A DNA stretch of 64,000 bases from Nitrososphaerota archaeon (GTDB lineage Archaea; Thermoproteota; Nitrososphaeria; Nitrososphaerales; Gagatemarchaeaceae), in assembly GCA_028866945.1 (NCBI GenBank), contig JAGWHE010000002.1, positions 1 through 64,000 of the forward strand, given 5' to 3'. Positions 55,891-63,891 of this stretch are shown here, in pieces (within the stretch, counting starts at the first letter, position 1; every line of letters starts with the position of its first letter). Both the position numbers and the translations under genes were made by a program. Under the pieces are notes generated by a model. The model saw only the letters and a list, made by a program, of their open reading frames with translations. It was not told the DNA's origin and did no database searches.

Positions 55891-56635
55891 GGACCATCAT
55901 CCCCCCGATCTTCTCGGCCAGCGCTTCGAGCGCGTGCTCCTGCGAATACACGACCGACCTGAACCCTGCCTCCTTCGCGGCCCGCGCCGTGACAGGTCCG
56001 ATGCAGGCCGCCGTCGCGCTCGACGCAAGCTCCCCGAAGCCGCCTGCCCCGAGCCTCCTGCGGAACCCTTCTACTTCCGACGGGCTGGCGAACGCTACGA
56101 CCTTTGCGTCCCTCAAAATCTCCTCCTCCACGGGCCCAGAGACGAATCTGGTGTGATAGGCGACGACGTCCTCCACTTCAAACCCCCTCCCTTCAAGCGA
56201 TGCGACCAGCTTCTTGTCCCCGATGTCCGCCCTCAGCAGGAGGACCCGGTCACCGCGCCCCCCTGGCAGCCCCTCTCCCAGGGCCGAGGTCAGGAACTCG
56301 GCAGGCACGTACTCCGCCTCGATCCCGACCCTCTTTAGTGCCAGTGCGGTCTTCGCCCCGACCGCGGCGAACTTGGGGCCGAGGCCCTCCGCAGGCAGAC
56401 GGAGCGCCCTCAGCCGTCTCCCGAATGCTTCCACGGCCCTCGGCGATGTGAACGCGACCCAGTCGAAGCGAGAGATGCCAGCGATGGCCGAGTCTACGGC
56501 GGTCCACGACTCCGGGTCTTCGAGCGTGATGGTCTCTACGGCCGACGCGGTGACCCCGCGCTTCGCCAGCATTTCACTCAGCTCCGCATTCCCTTCTCGT
56601 GACCGGGCGACCACGACACCCCAGCCGCCCTTCAC
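55883..56635 (-). CDS. hemD: Uroporphyrinogen III synthase
   Basis: HemD inverts ring D and closes hydroxymethylbilane to uroporphyrinogen III. The 250-residue protein is divergent, as is usual for this family, but has the two-domain pattern: 'FDWVAFTSPRAVEAFGRRLRAL' early, 'KFAAVGAKTALALKRVGIEAEYVP', and 'AKVVAFASPSEVEGFRRRLG' plus 'AACIGPVTARAAKEAGFRSVVYSQEHALEALAEKI' in the second domain. Its position between hemC and hemB with 4- and 8-base overlaps confirms it. Confidence 0.92.
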   Translation of the reverse strand: MKGGWGVVVARSREGNAELSEMLAKRGVTASAVETITLEDPESWTAVDSAIAGISRFDWVAFTSPRAVEAFGRRLRALRLPAEGLGPKFAAVGAKTALALKRVGIEAEYVPAEFLTSALGEGLPGGRGDRVLLLRADIGDKKLVASLEGRGFEVEDVVAYHTRFVSGPVEEEILRDAKVVAFASPSEVEGFRRRLGAGGFGELASSATAACIGPVTARAAKEAGFRSVVYSQEHALEALAEKIGGMMVHA

Positions 56636-57555
56636 CCTGCCAGCCTCCTCATGATGTCGTCCCCGCCCGACGCCAGGACCCTGGCAGCGAGCTCCCTTCC
56701 CAGGTCGCCGGCCCTTGCCCCGGACCCCGTCGCCGAGGCCCTCGCGAGCCGAGTCCCGTCCGGGTACGCGAGGACCCCCACCGCCGTCAGCCCCTCAGAG
56801 CCGCCGCTGGCGAATGCACCGAGGGGAACGTCGCAGTCCCCTCCGAGCGCCTCGGAGAACGCGCGCTCGCACTCGCTCGCCGCCCTCGTAGCCGAATCGT
56901 CGATCATCTTCAGCAGCGCCAGCGTCTCGCTGCTGTCCCTTCTCGCCTGCACCGCGAGGATTCCCTGGCACGGCGCCGGGACCATCTCCTCTGCGCCGAA
57001 CAGCTGGGTGGCCCTCGCCCCGAGCCCGAGCCTCTCAAGCCCGGCCGCCGCGAGGACTATACCGTCCAACATCTCCGTGTCAAGCTTGCGAAGCCTGGTC
57101 TCGACGTTGCCGTGCAGCTCCACCACTTCGATGTCCTTCCTGGCTGCGAGGAGCTGCGCCCTCCGCCGCGCGCTGGAGGTCCCCACCCTTGCGCCCTTCT
57201 TCAGGTCGGCGAACCTCGACCCCGTCGCGGTCACCAGGGCGTCCCTGGCGTCCCCCCTCTGGGGTGTCGCCGCGACCACGAGCCGGTCGTCCGCTGCCGG
57301 GGGGAGGTCCTTCATGCTGTGGACAGCGAAGTCGATCTTCCCATCCGCGAGCTGCGCCTCTATCTCGCCGGTGAAGGCCGTCTTCCCGTCCATGGCTCCC
57401 AGGCCCCCGGGCGGCGGCGCGTCTCCCATGGTCTTGATCGGCACCAGCTCGAACCCATACCCTCCGCCGGCCTTCTCAAGCATCCCAAGGACGATCCTGG
57501 TCTGCGCGAGGGCGAGCTTGCTCCCTCTGGTACCCACCAACAGCCTATCTGCCAT
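56632..57555 (-). CDS. hemC: Hydroxymethylbilane synthase (porphobilinogen deaminase)
   Basis: HemC joins four porphobilinogens to hydroxymethylbilane. The 307-residue protein starts 'LLVGTRGSKLALAQTRIVLGML' and has 'DFAVHSMKDLPP' with the catalytic Asp, 'VGTSSARRRAQLLAARKDIEVVELHGNVETRLRKL', and the dipyrromethane-cofactor cysteine in 'AASECERAFSEALGGDCDVPLGAFA'. ATG 57555 overlaps the hemA stop by 11 bases. A longer in-frame start at 57621 lies inside hemA and is unlikely. Confidence 0.95.
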   Translation of the reverse strand: MADRLLVGTRGSKLALAQTRIVLGMLEKAGGGYGFELVPIKTMGDAPPPGGLGAMDGKTAFTGEIEAQLADGKIDFAVHSMKDLPPAADDRLVVAATPQRGDARDALVTATGSRFADLKKGARVGTSSARRRAQLLAARKDIEVVELHGNVETRLRKLDTEMLDGIVLAAAGLERLGLGARATQLFGAEEMVPAPCQGILAVQARRDSSETLALLKMIDDSATRAASECERAFSEALGGDCDVPLGAFASGGSEGLTAVGVLAYPDGTRLARASATGSGARAGDLGRELAARVLASGGDDIMRRLAG

Positions 57556-58831
57556 CCGAAGAGTCAGCCCCGAAGACAGACCTGAGGAGCTCGAGCTTCT
57601 CTTCCTCGGAGAGAGCTCCATGCCTCTTCCTGGCGAACCTCGTCGGTCTTGCGAGGAGCTTGCTCACTATCCTCCGGCTCATCGCGTCCAGCACGCGCCT
57701 GTCCCTGGCCGAGTCGGAGGTCAGCTTCCCGAGGGCGCGCTTCAACTCCTCCGCCCTGACGGCGTCCGCCCACGAATAGAGGTCGGCCAAGGCGGACGAC
57801 AGCCTCGTCTGCACCAGCCAGTCGTAGAAGCCGTCGGCCTCCCTGGCGGTGGCGTTCTCTGCCCTCCTCAGGACCGCGGGGACCTTCCTCGCCTTGGCTA
57901 TCTCCGCCAGGTCGTCCAGGTCGATCAGTCGCACGTTTGCCAGCTCCCTCGTCTCCGGAGCCACGTTCCTGGGCATCCCCAGGTCGATCACGAGCTTCCT
58001 CCGCCTCCCCCTGAGGTCCGCCGCCTTCAGCACGGGATGGTCGGCGGAGGTTGCCGAGATGATCACGTCGCAGCCGGCCGCGGTCTTCCTCATGGCTGCG
58101 TAAGGGACGAGCACGGCGTCGTCCAGCCCCTTCGGTGGGGTCTTCCGCCTGGTGACCACGAATATCTTGTCGGCGCCCCGGCTCAGCTTCCTTGCGGCGA
58201 GCCTGACCATCTTCCCAGTCCCGATGAGCATCACCCTATGCCTTCCGGGCGACATCCTGCGGACGGCGTCCACCGCCAGGTCGCTGAGCGAAGCCTCCTC
58301 CCCCTCGAGGCCGTAGTCAGTCCTCACCCTGGACCCCACTCTGTATGCGCGGTCGAACAGGGGCGCGAGGATCGCGCCTGCGGTGCCGTCCCTCCTGGAC
58401 CTTATCCCTGCTGCCCTCACCTGCGCAAGGATCTGCGGCTCCCCGAGCACCACGGACTCGAGCCCTGTCGCCACCCTGAACAGGTGCCTCGCGGCTTCGG
58501 CGCCCCTGGCCTGGTAGAAGGCGTGGCTGGCCCCCTGGACCCCCGTGGCGTCGGCGACAGACCTGAAGAACGAAGCGGAAGTCTCCTCCGGGGAGCTCGA
58601 AGCCACGTAGAGCTCGAACCTGTTGCAGGTGGAGAGGACGGCGGTCTCCTTCGCCGCTCCCAGGGACGCCAGCATGTGGTCGGCCCCCACGGCACGCACC
58701 AGGCTTTCTCTGAACGTTATGTCGGCCGATTTGTGCGACGTCCCGATCATCATGAGCTGCGGCACGGCCCTCGCGCCCTCCTGCGGTGCAGGTTCAGGGA
58801 GCACACTGGGAGGTTGGCTTGCGATGCCCAA
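57545..58831 (-). CDS. hemA: Glutamyl-tRNA reductase
   Basis: This is the first committed step of tetrapyrrole synthesis, reducing glutamyl-tRNA to glutamate-1-semialdehyde. The 428-residue protein has 'MIGTSHKSADITFRESL', the catalytic cysteine in 'AVLSTCNRFELYV', 'ILAQVRAAG' and the NADPH domain 'VMLIGTGKMVRLAARKLS'. A C-terminal dimerisation helix follows. TTG 58831 is the operon start: a TTAAATAAAA box (58857-58866, minus strand) is about 28 bases upstream. It is the first gene of hemA-C-D-B-Q-L-E. Confidence 0.95.
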   Translation of the reverse strand: MGIASQPPSVLPEPAPQEGARAVPQLMMIGTSHKSADITFRESLVRAVGADHMLASLGAAKETAVLSTCNRFELYVASSSPEETSASFFRSVADATGVQGASHAFYQARGAEAARHLFRVATGLESVVLGEPQILAQVRAAGIRSRRDGTAGAILAPLFDRAYRVGSRVRTDYGLEGEEASLSDLAVDAVRRMSPGRHRVMLIGTGKMVRLAARKLSRGADKIFVVTRRKTPPKGLDDAVLVPYAAMRKTAAGCDVIISATSADHPVLKAADLRGRRRKLVIDLGMPRNVAPETRELANVRLIDLDDLAEIAKARKVPAVLRRAENATAREADGFYDWLVQTRLSSALADLYSWADAVRAEELKRALGKLTSDSARDRRVLDAMSRRIVSKLLARPTRFARKRHGALSEEEKLELLRSVFGADSSDGR

Positions 58832-58856
58832 AGGCGTCGCCGGCGGTGCCTGCGGA

Positions 58857-58866
58857 TTTTATTTAA
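58857..58866 (-). promoter_or_regulatory. TATA-like box of the heme operon
   Basis: On the minus strand this reads TTAAATAAAA, centred about 30 bases before the hemA TTG at 58831. It is the strongest AT-rich element in the gap between hemA and the divergent carbamate kinase gene. A CTTAAAT box near 58924-58929 serves the other direction. Confidence 0.55.
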
Positions 58867-59001
58867 CGTTTGTTAGCGTGCGCCAGGCCCTCCGCTTGCC
58901 ACCCCTGAGAATTGGGTTCCCGCCTTAAATCTCCACGGGGCTGCCGATTCAGACATGTGCGCGTTGAAGGAGCCGCCGGCGCCTACCAGGGGGGGCCTCT
59001 G

Positions 59002-59955
59002 ATGCCTCCGAGGGGGAGGCAGCTCGAGGTCACCATAGCTCTCGGGGGGAACGCCATCCTGCGCCGGGGCGACCACGGGACCGCGGAGGAGCAGATCGAC
59101 CGCGTCAGGGCCACCGCCAGGGCACTGGTGCACCTGATCGAAAAGGGGGACAGGATCCTGCTCACCCACGGCAACGGCCCCCAGGTGGGAGACATCCTGG
59201 TCCAGAACGAGGCCGCCAAAGACCAGGTGCCGCAGATGCCCCTGGACGTGTGCGGTGCCCAGAGCCAGGGGATGATCGGGTACATGCTGCAGCAGGCGCT
59301 ACGGGGGGAGCTGGACGCCGAGGGGATCGACATGCCGGTGGTGACCGTGCTGACACAGGTGCTGGTGGACCGGGGAGATCCGGCGTTCCGCAACCCGACG
59401 AAGCCGGTCGGCCCTTTCTATTCCGCCCAGGAGTCGTCTCGCCTCTCGAAGTCGAAGGGGTGGGCGATGGCAGAGGACTCGGGGAGGGGGTACAGGAGGG
59501 TCGTCCCCTCACCCGTGCCGAAAGACATAGTGGAGAAGGGAACTGTGGCGAGGCTCTTCCGGGCGGGCGTCCTGGTCATCGCCGCCGGGGGCGGGGGCAT
59601 CCCCGTCGTCGGGGGGAGGGGCCGACTCCGGGGGGTGGAAGCGGTGCTCGACAAGGACCGGACCGCTTCCCTGCTGGCGACGACCATGAAGACCAAGGTC
59701 CTCCTGATCCTGACCGACGTCGACGGGGTCTACCTCGACTACGCCGGCCCCAGGCGGCGGAAGTTGGACGCCCTCGACGTGAAGGCCTGCGAAAGATACC
59801 TCCGCGCGGGCCAGTTTCCTCCCGGGAGCATGGGGCCGAAGATCGAGAGTGCGGTGTCCTTCCTGAAGGCGGGCGGGGTCAGGGCCGTCATCGCCTCCCT
59901 CGAAGAGGCGGAGGCCGCCCTGGCCGGCAGGGCAGGGACGACGATCACCCGCTAG
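59002..59955 (+). CDS. arcC: Carbamate kinase
   Basis: This enzyme converts carbamoyl phosphate and ADP to ATP, CO2 and NH3, or runs in reverse. From ATG 59002 it has 317 residues, with 'LEVTIALGGNAILRRGD', 'LLTHGNGPQVGDILVQNEA', 'CGAQSQGMIGYMLQQAL', 'VIAAGGGGIPVV', 'LDKDRTASLLA' and 'LTDVDGVYLDY', all typical. GTG 58957 would make it leaderless relative to a CTTAAAT box near 58924-58929 and add 15 residues. No arginine deiminase or ornithine carbamoyltransferase gene is nearby, so the carbamoyl phosphate source is unknown. Confidence 0.94.
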   Translation: MPPRGRQLEVTIALGGNAILRRGDHGTAEEQIDRVRATARALVHLIEKGDRILLTHGNGPQVGDILVQNEAAKDQVPQMPLDVCGAQSQGMIGYMLQQALRGELDAEGIDMPVVTVLTQVLVDRGDPAFRNPTKPVGPFYSAQESSRLSKSKGWAMAEDSGRGYRRVVPSPVPKDIVEKGTVARLFRAGVLVIAAGGGGIPVVGGRGRLRGVEAVLDKDRTASLLATTMKTKVLLILTDVDGVYLDYAGPRRRKLDALDVKACERYLRAGQFPPGSMGPKIESAVSFLKAGGVRAVIASLEEAEAALAGRAGTTITR

Positions 59956-59994
59956 GATGCCCGCTCGATCGGGACCACGGACGTCGGAACTGGC

Positions 59995-60807
59995 CTAGTT
60001 CCACTGCACCCAGTTGACCCTGGGAGCCCGCGGCGTGGCGAAGTCGGCGTATGCCTGGACGATGTCCCTGGCCGTGACCACTCCGACGCCTTCCCCCTCG
60101 ACCCAGAGCGGCAGACGCTTGAACCCGTGCAGCGACATCGTCCCCGCCGCCTCCCTTCCGAAGATCCCTGGCTCGGCTGTGATCAGGGGGGTGGTTGCGA
60201 CCTCAGACACGGGGGTGTGCAGGCTCCTCCTCTTCGCAAGTATCCGCTTGACAAGGTCCCTCTCAGTGAATATCCCTGTCCACTTCCCGTCCTCGGCGAC
60301 GATGACGCTGCCTATCTTCCTCTCGTCCATGAGCTTGACGACCACGTCGATGGGCGTCTCGGGCATCGCCGTGACGACCTTCGTGGAGATGACCTTCAAG
60401 ATGGAGAAGTCCCTGTCCACTCCCTTCAGCACCTTCATGAGGTCTGTCGGAGTTACTATGCCGACCAGGTCCGCGCCTTCGAACACCATCAGCCTGCTCT
60501 TCTTCGTAATCATGGCCGAAGCGGCCTCGTCCAGGCTCATGGTCGACCCTATGGCGGGGAAGCGGGGGGACGCGACCTCTGAAATCACCGTGGCTGCGGG
60601 GTCCTTCCCCTTGGCCAGCACCCGGCTAATGAGGTCCCTCTCGGCGAAGACGCCGCAGGGCCCGAGTGTGTCGACCACCACCACGCTCCCGATGTTGTGC
60701 TCGTCCATGGCCTGAATCGCCTTCTGGACGTTGGACTCTTGGTAGACCGTGACGACTCCCCTTCCCATGAAGTCCTTGACCAGCGGTCCAGCGTGCTTCA
60801 GCGACAT
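59995..60807 (-). CDS. Protein with four CBS domains
   Basis: This 270-residue protein is made of two CBS pairs: 'VTVYQESNVQKAIQAMDEHNIGSVVVVD', 'SRFPAIGSTMSLDEAASAM'-like, then 'STKVVTAMPETPIDVVVKLMDERKIGSVIVAEDGKWTGIFTERDLVKRIL' and a last CBS ending near the C-terminus. Such proteins sense AMP, ADP or ATP. ATG 60807 is preferred because a TTTATTAT box on the minus strand (near 60838-60845) lies about 33 bases upstream. It is divergent from deoC. Its target is unknown. Confidence 0.88.
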   Translation of the reverse strand: MSLKHAGPLVKDFMGRGVVTVYQESNVQKAIQAMDEHNIGSVVVVDTLGPCGVFAERDLISRVLAKGKDPAATVISEVASPRFPAIGSTMSLDEAASAMITKKSRLMVFEGADLVGIVTPTDLMKVLKGVDRDFSILKVISTKVVTAMPETPIDVVVKLMDERKIGSVIVAEDGKWTGIFTERDLVKRILAKRRSLHTPVSEVATTPLITAEPGIFGREAAGTMSLHGFKRLPLWVEGEGVGVVTARDIVQAYADFATPRAPRVNWVQWN

Positions 60808-60961
60808 GTTCAGTCGGAAAAACGGCCCCGTCCGCATAATAAACGGGGATTACAATTCCCAACGTTGAGAAACCCTTGCAGCCGGCCCGAATCTGGGCCT
60901 GCGGGCGCTCGGTTTCAGGGGTAGGAATCGTCATACCGGTTTATCAGCCGTCGGAGGCTCT

Positions 60962-61669
60962 TTGCCCCCTGACATGACCGGCCTACAGGCGCCTGCAGAC
61001 GTGACGCCCCGGGCGACCCTGGCCCGGGTCATCGACCACACCCTTCTGAGGGCCACCGCGACCCCCCTGGAAATCGAGAGGCTCTGCGACGAGGCGCGCC
61101 GCTACGGGTTCTGGAGCGTCTGCGTGGCCCCCATCCACGTCGAGCGGGCCTTCGACCGGCTCCGGGGGAGCAGCTCCAGGGTCTGCGCAGTGGTGAGCTT
61201 CCCTCTCGGGACGAGCACGACCGCGGCCAAGCTGTTCGAAGCCCATCAGGCAGTCGCTAGCGGCGCCAGGGAGTTGGACATGGTCTCGAACATCGGCGCG
61301 CTGAAGTCGGGGAACGAGTGGGGGTTCTTCGAGGACATCAGGCAGCTCGCCGCATACTCCCACGGTGCCGGCGTCCTGCTCAAGGTGATCCTGGAGTGCT
61401 GCTACCTGACCGACGACGAGAAGGCCGCCGGAGCCAGGCTTGTCGAGCGGGCCGGCGCGGACTTCGTCAAGACTTCGACCGGCTTCGGGCCGGGGGGCGC
61501 CACCGCCGCAGACGTCTCGCTCCTGCGGAGGACGCTCTCGAGGAAGGTGGGGGTGAAGGCGGCCGGAGGGATCGGGACCCTGGCCAAGGCCAGGGAGATG
61601 CTCGACGCCGGGGCGGACAGGATCGGCACCAGCTCGGGTGCCAGCATCCTGGAGGAGATTCCCGGCTAG
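60962..61669 (+). CDS. deoC: Deoxyribose-phosphate aldolase
   Basis: DeoC splits 2-deoxyribose 5-phosphate to glyceraldehyde 3-phosphate and acetaldehyde. The 235-residue protein has 'VIDHTLLRATATPLEIERLCDEA', 'SVCVAPIHVERAF', 'VVSFPLGTSTTAAKLFEAHQAVASGARELDMVSNIGAL' and the Schiff-base lysine in 'GADFVKTSTGFGPGGAT', followed by 'VGVKAAGGIGTL'. A TTTATC box near 60938-60943 precedes TTG 60962. Its stop lies 6 bases from the converging HerA-like gene. Confidence 0.95.
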   Translation: MPPDMTGLQAPADVTPRATLARVIDHTLLRATATPLEIERLCDEARRYGFWSVCVAPIHVERAFDRLRGSSSRVCAVVSFPLGTSTTAAKLFEAHQAVASGARELDMVSNIGALKSGNEWGFFEDIRQLAAYSHGAGVLLKVILECCYLTDDEKAAGARLVERAGADFVKTSTGFGPGGATAADVSLLRRTLSRKVGVKAAGGIGTLAKAREMLDAGADRIGTSSGASILEEIPG

Positions 61670-61675
61670 AGCGGA

Positions 61676-63304
61676 CTAGAACACGAGCTCCTTCCCGCTG
61701 CGGCCGTCGACGACCAGTTGCCTGTGCTTCCTCCTCACCGTCAGCTCGACCCCAAAGGTCGGATAGAGGAACGGCTCGAAGGAATCCACGTCCGCACCCT
61801 CCCACAGACCCTTCACCACGCCCTTCACATTCGACTCTTTCACCTTCGGCGGGACGACTTTGGCTCCGCCGAGGTCCAGCGGGACGAGCTCGAGGGGGAC
61901 GAACTCCGACGGCCTCCCCGGGAGGTCCACCAGCCTCCTGTAGAGCTTCCTGTTCCTCACCTCTATGGACCTCACGAGCCTCTTGTCGTCGAGGTTCGCC
62001 AGGACCCTCGAGACCGTGGACCTCGACTCCCCCAGCTCGCTCGCCACGTCGATGGCGCTGGTGTCGCTCTCCGCCTTCACCTCTCTGAGCACCTCCACCT
62101 GGAGCGTGGTCAGGTTCAGGAGCTTCTGGAACCCGTCGAACACCTGGAGCCCCCTGTCTATCGACACCCCCTTCCCAGTCACCCCGTCGAGGCAGACGTA
62201 CACCGTCTCGAACCTCCGCTTGAGCAGCCCCCTCCTGAGCCTGACCCCGAGCTGGATCAGCGTCCTATAGCGCGGAGTCACCGCTGTGACAGTCTCCTTG
62301 GGGCCGAAGATCCCGAAGCTCCGCTCCCGCTTCACCATCACCGGGATGTCGTCGGCCCTGATGGACGGGGGGAGCCCCACGTAGGGGTTCTCGGCCTCCG
62401 GCCCCCTTTCTGCGCCGTCGCCCTCAACCTCGACCTTCAGGTTCGTCGGCCCCGAGTACTTCCTCACCGCCCGCTTCGCAAGGGACGGGGTCACCCCTCC
62501 GGGCCTCGTGATCCTCTTCTTGACGGCGACGAGCATGGGAGGGGCGGCGAGGCCTCCCATGGCGAAGAACTGCCCAGCCCTCAGGCCCGTGAGCTCCTTG
62601 GGGAGCCCCTTGCCCGGGAAGAACTGGGCCACCGACTGCAGGTCGTTCTGTATGATCAGCTTCCCGATGAGCTGGTTCCCGCACTGGCTCAAGACGTTCT
62701 TGTCGACGAGGGAGGGACGCTGCGAACAGATCATCAGCCCCATCCCCCGCTTTCTCCCCCTCCGCGCCACCTCCCCGAAGATCGGTATCCGCGAGCCGTA
62801 CTGGGGGACGAACTTGTCCGCCTCCTCGACGACCAGGAGGTATGGCGTCCTCCTCTCCGTGAGCGTCGCATAGAGGGCCTCGACGAAAGCCCCGACCTTC
62901 TCCTTCGGGTCCGCCACGTCCGACACGTCGAGGATCAGCGGCGCGATGTCAGGCGCCTGCTTCGCCAGGTCGGCGAGGTCCAGGCCTTCCCAGCCGAGGT
63001 CGCACCCAGCTTCCTCCCCAACCCAGATCGCCTCGAACTTCTCCTTCAGCCCCGTGTGCTCCCCCTCGGTGTCGACAACCGCGAAGGGGATCTCGTTCCT
63101 GCAGAGCTCCTCGCAGAGGACCCCCACGGCGTAGCTCTTCCCGCTCCCGCTACTCCCGAGCACGCAGGTCCGCCCAGTGACCAGCAGGTTGGCGTCGATG
63201 ACGAACGGCCCCGTCGGGCCCGTGCCCACCTCAAGCTTCGACTCCGCTATCGCCGGTTCTGACATTCTCCCTTCACGAAGCTCCGGCGCCACAGGTAAAT
63301 CCAT
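61676..63304 (-). CDS. HerA-like ATPase with C-terminal winged helix
   Basis: This protein of about 542 residues belongs to the HerA/FtsK P-loop superfamily. Walker A is 'VLGSSGSGKSYAVGVLCEELC', Walker B is 'TPYLLVVEEADKFV', and 'GRKRGMGLMICSQRPSLVDKNVLSQCGNQLIGKL' holds the sensor Gln region. After the ATPase (to about residue 280) comes a MarR-like winged helix 'LTTLQVEVLREVKAESDTSAIDVASELGESRSTVSRVLANLDDKRLV' and a C-terminal domain of about 100 residues. No nurA is adjacent. The start at 63304 follows a TTTTATCGG-region box; 63265 is an alternative. It may pump DNA or remodel complexes; the role is unproven. Confidence 0.85.
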   Translation of the reverse strand: MDLPVAPELREGRMSEPAIAESKLEVGTGPTGPFVIDANLLVTGRTCVLGSSGSGKSYAVGVLCEELCRNEIPFAVVDTEGEHTGLKEKFEAIWVGEEAGCDLGWEGLDLADLAKQAPDIAPLILDVSDVADPKEKVGAFVEALYATLTERRTPYLLVVEEADKFVPQYGSRIPIFGEVARRGRKRGMGLMICSQRPSLVDKNVLSQCGNQLIGKLIIQNDLQSVAQFFPGKGLPKELTGLRAGQFFAMGGLAAPPMLVAVKKRITRPGGVTPSLAKRAVRKYSGPTNLKVEVEGDGAERGPEAENPYVGLPPSIRADDIPVMVKRERSFGIFGPKETVTAVTPRYRTLIQLGVRLRRGLLKRRFETVYVCLDGVTGKGVSIDRGLQVFDGFQKLLNLTTLQVEVLREVKAESDTSAIDVASELGESRSTVSRVLANLDDKRLVRSIEVRNRKLYRRLVDLPGRPSEFVPLELVPLDLGGAKVVPPKVKESNVKGVVKGLWEGADVDSFEPFLYPTFGVELTVRRKHRQLVVDGRSGKELVF

Positions 63305-63392
63305 TATGGGCTCCGGGATATGAGGTTGCTGCAAACTCTTTTATCGGAAATGCGCCTTGCGGCGCCGTGATTTCATCCGCCGGGCGCGCTTC

Positions 63393-63878
63393 GTGCCCGG
63401 AGCGGGGGCTAGATTGACCGAGAACCTCCAGGACAGATACGCCCCGAACAGCGTCTGCTTCGGTTGCGGGCCGAAGAACACCGCGGGCCTCCACCTGAAG
63501 AGCGTCCCCTTCGGCGACTCGGTCCTCGCCTCCTGGACCCCGCGCAAGGAGCACGTGGCCTTCGGCAAGTTCGGGAGCGGCGGGATCATCTCCGTCCTGA
63601 TGGACTGCCATGGCAACTGGGCCGCGACCTACGCCCTGATGAAGTCCAAGGGGCTCGAGAGCCCTCCGGGGACTGTCACCGCCGAGTACACGGTCAGGTT
63701 CCTCAAGCCTTCTCCCATCGACAGGGGGTGGCAGCTCACCGCCTGGGCGACCAAGATAGAAGGCGACAGGGCCTGGGTGTCCGGGGAGCTGAAGGTGGAC
63801 GGAATCGTGACCGCGACCATGAGCGGGCTGTTCGTGGCCGTCAAGGAGAGCCACCCGGCCTTCCACCGCTGGCAGTGA
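63393..63878 (+). CDS. Hotdog-fold thioesterase-like protein
   Basis: This protein of about 161 residues fits the PaaI-like/4HBT hotdog family: 'CFGCGPKNTAGLHLKSVPFGDSVLASWTPRKEHVAFGKFGSGGIISVLMDCHGNWAATYAL', where the helix 'SGGIISVLMDCHGNW' holds the active-site Asp and His. 'PGTVTAEYTVRFLKPSP' follows. It begins with a C-x-x-C-G pair, seen in some members. TTG 63357 lies too close to the TTTTAT box at 63339-63344, so GTG 63393 or TTG 63414 is preferred. The HerA-like gene is divergent across the same gap. Confidence 0.82.
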   Translation: MPGAGARLTENLQDRYAPNSVCFGCGPKNTAGLHLKSVPFGDSVLASWTPRKEHVAFGKFGSGGIISVLMDCHGNWAATYALMKSKGLESPPGTVTAEYTVRFLKPSPIDRGWQLTAWATKIEGDRAWVSGELKVDGIVTATMSGLFVAVKESHPAFHRWQ

Positions 63879-63891
63879 GGGGTGCAGGGGG

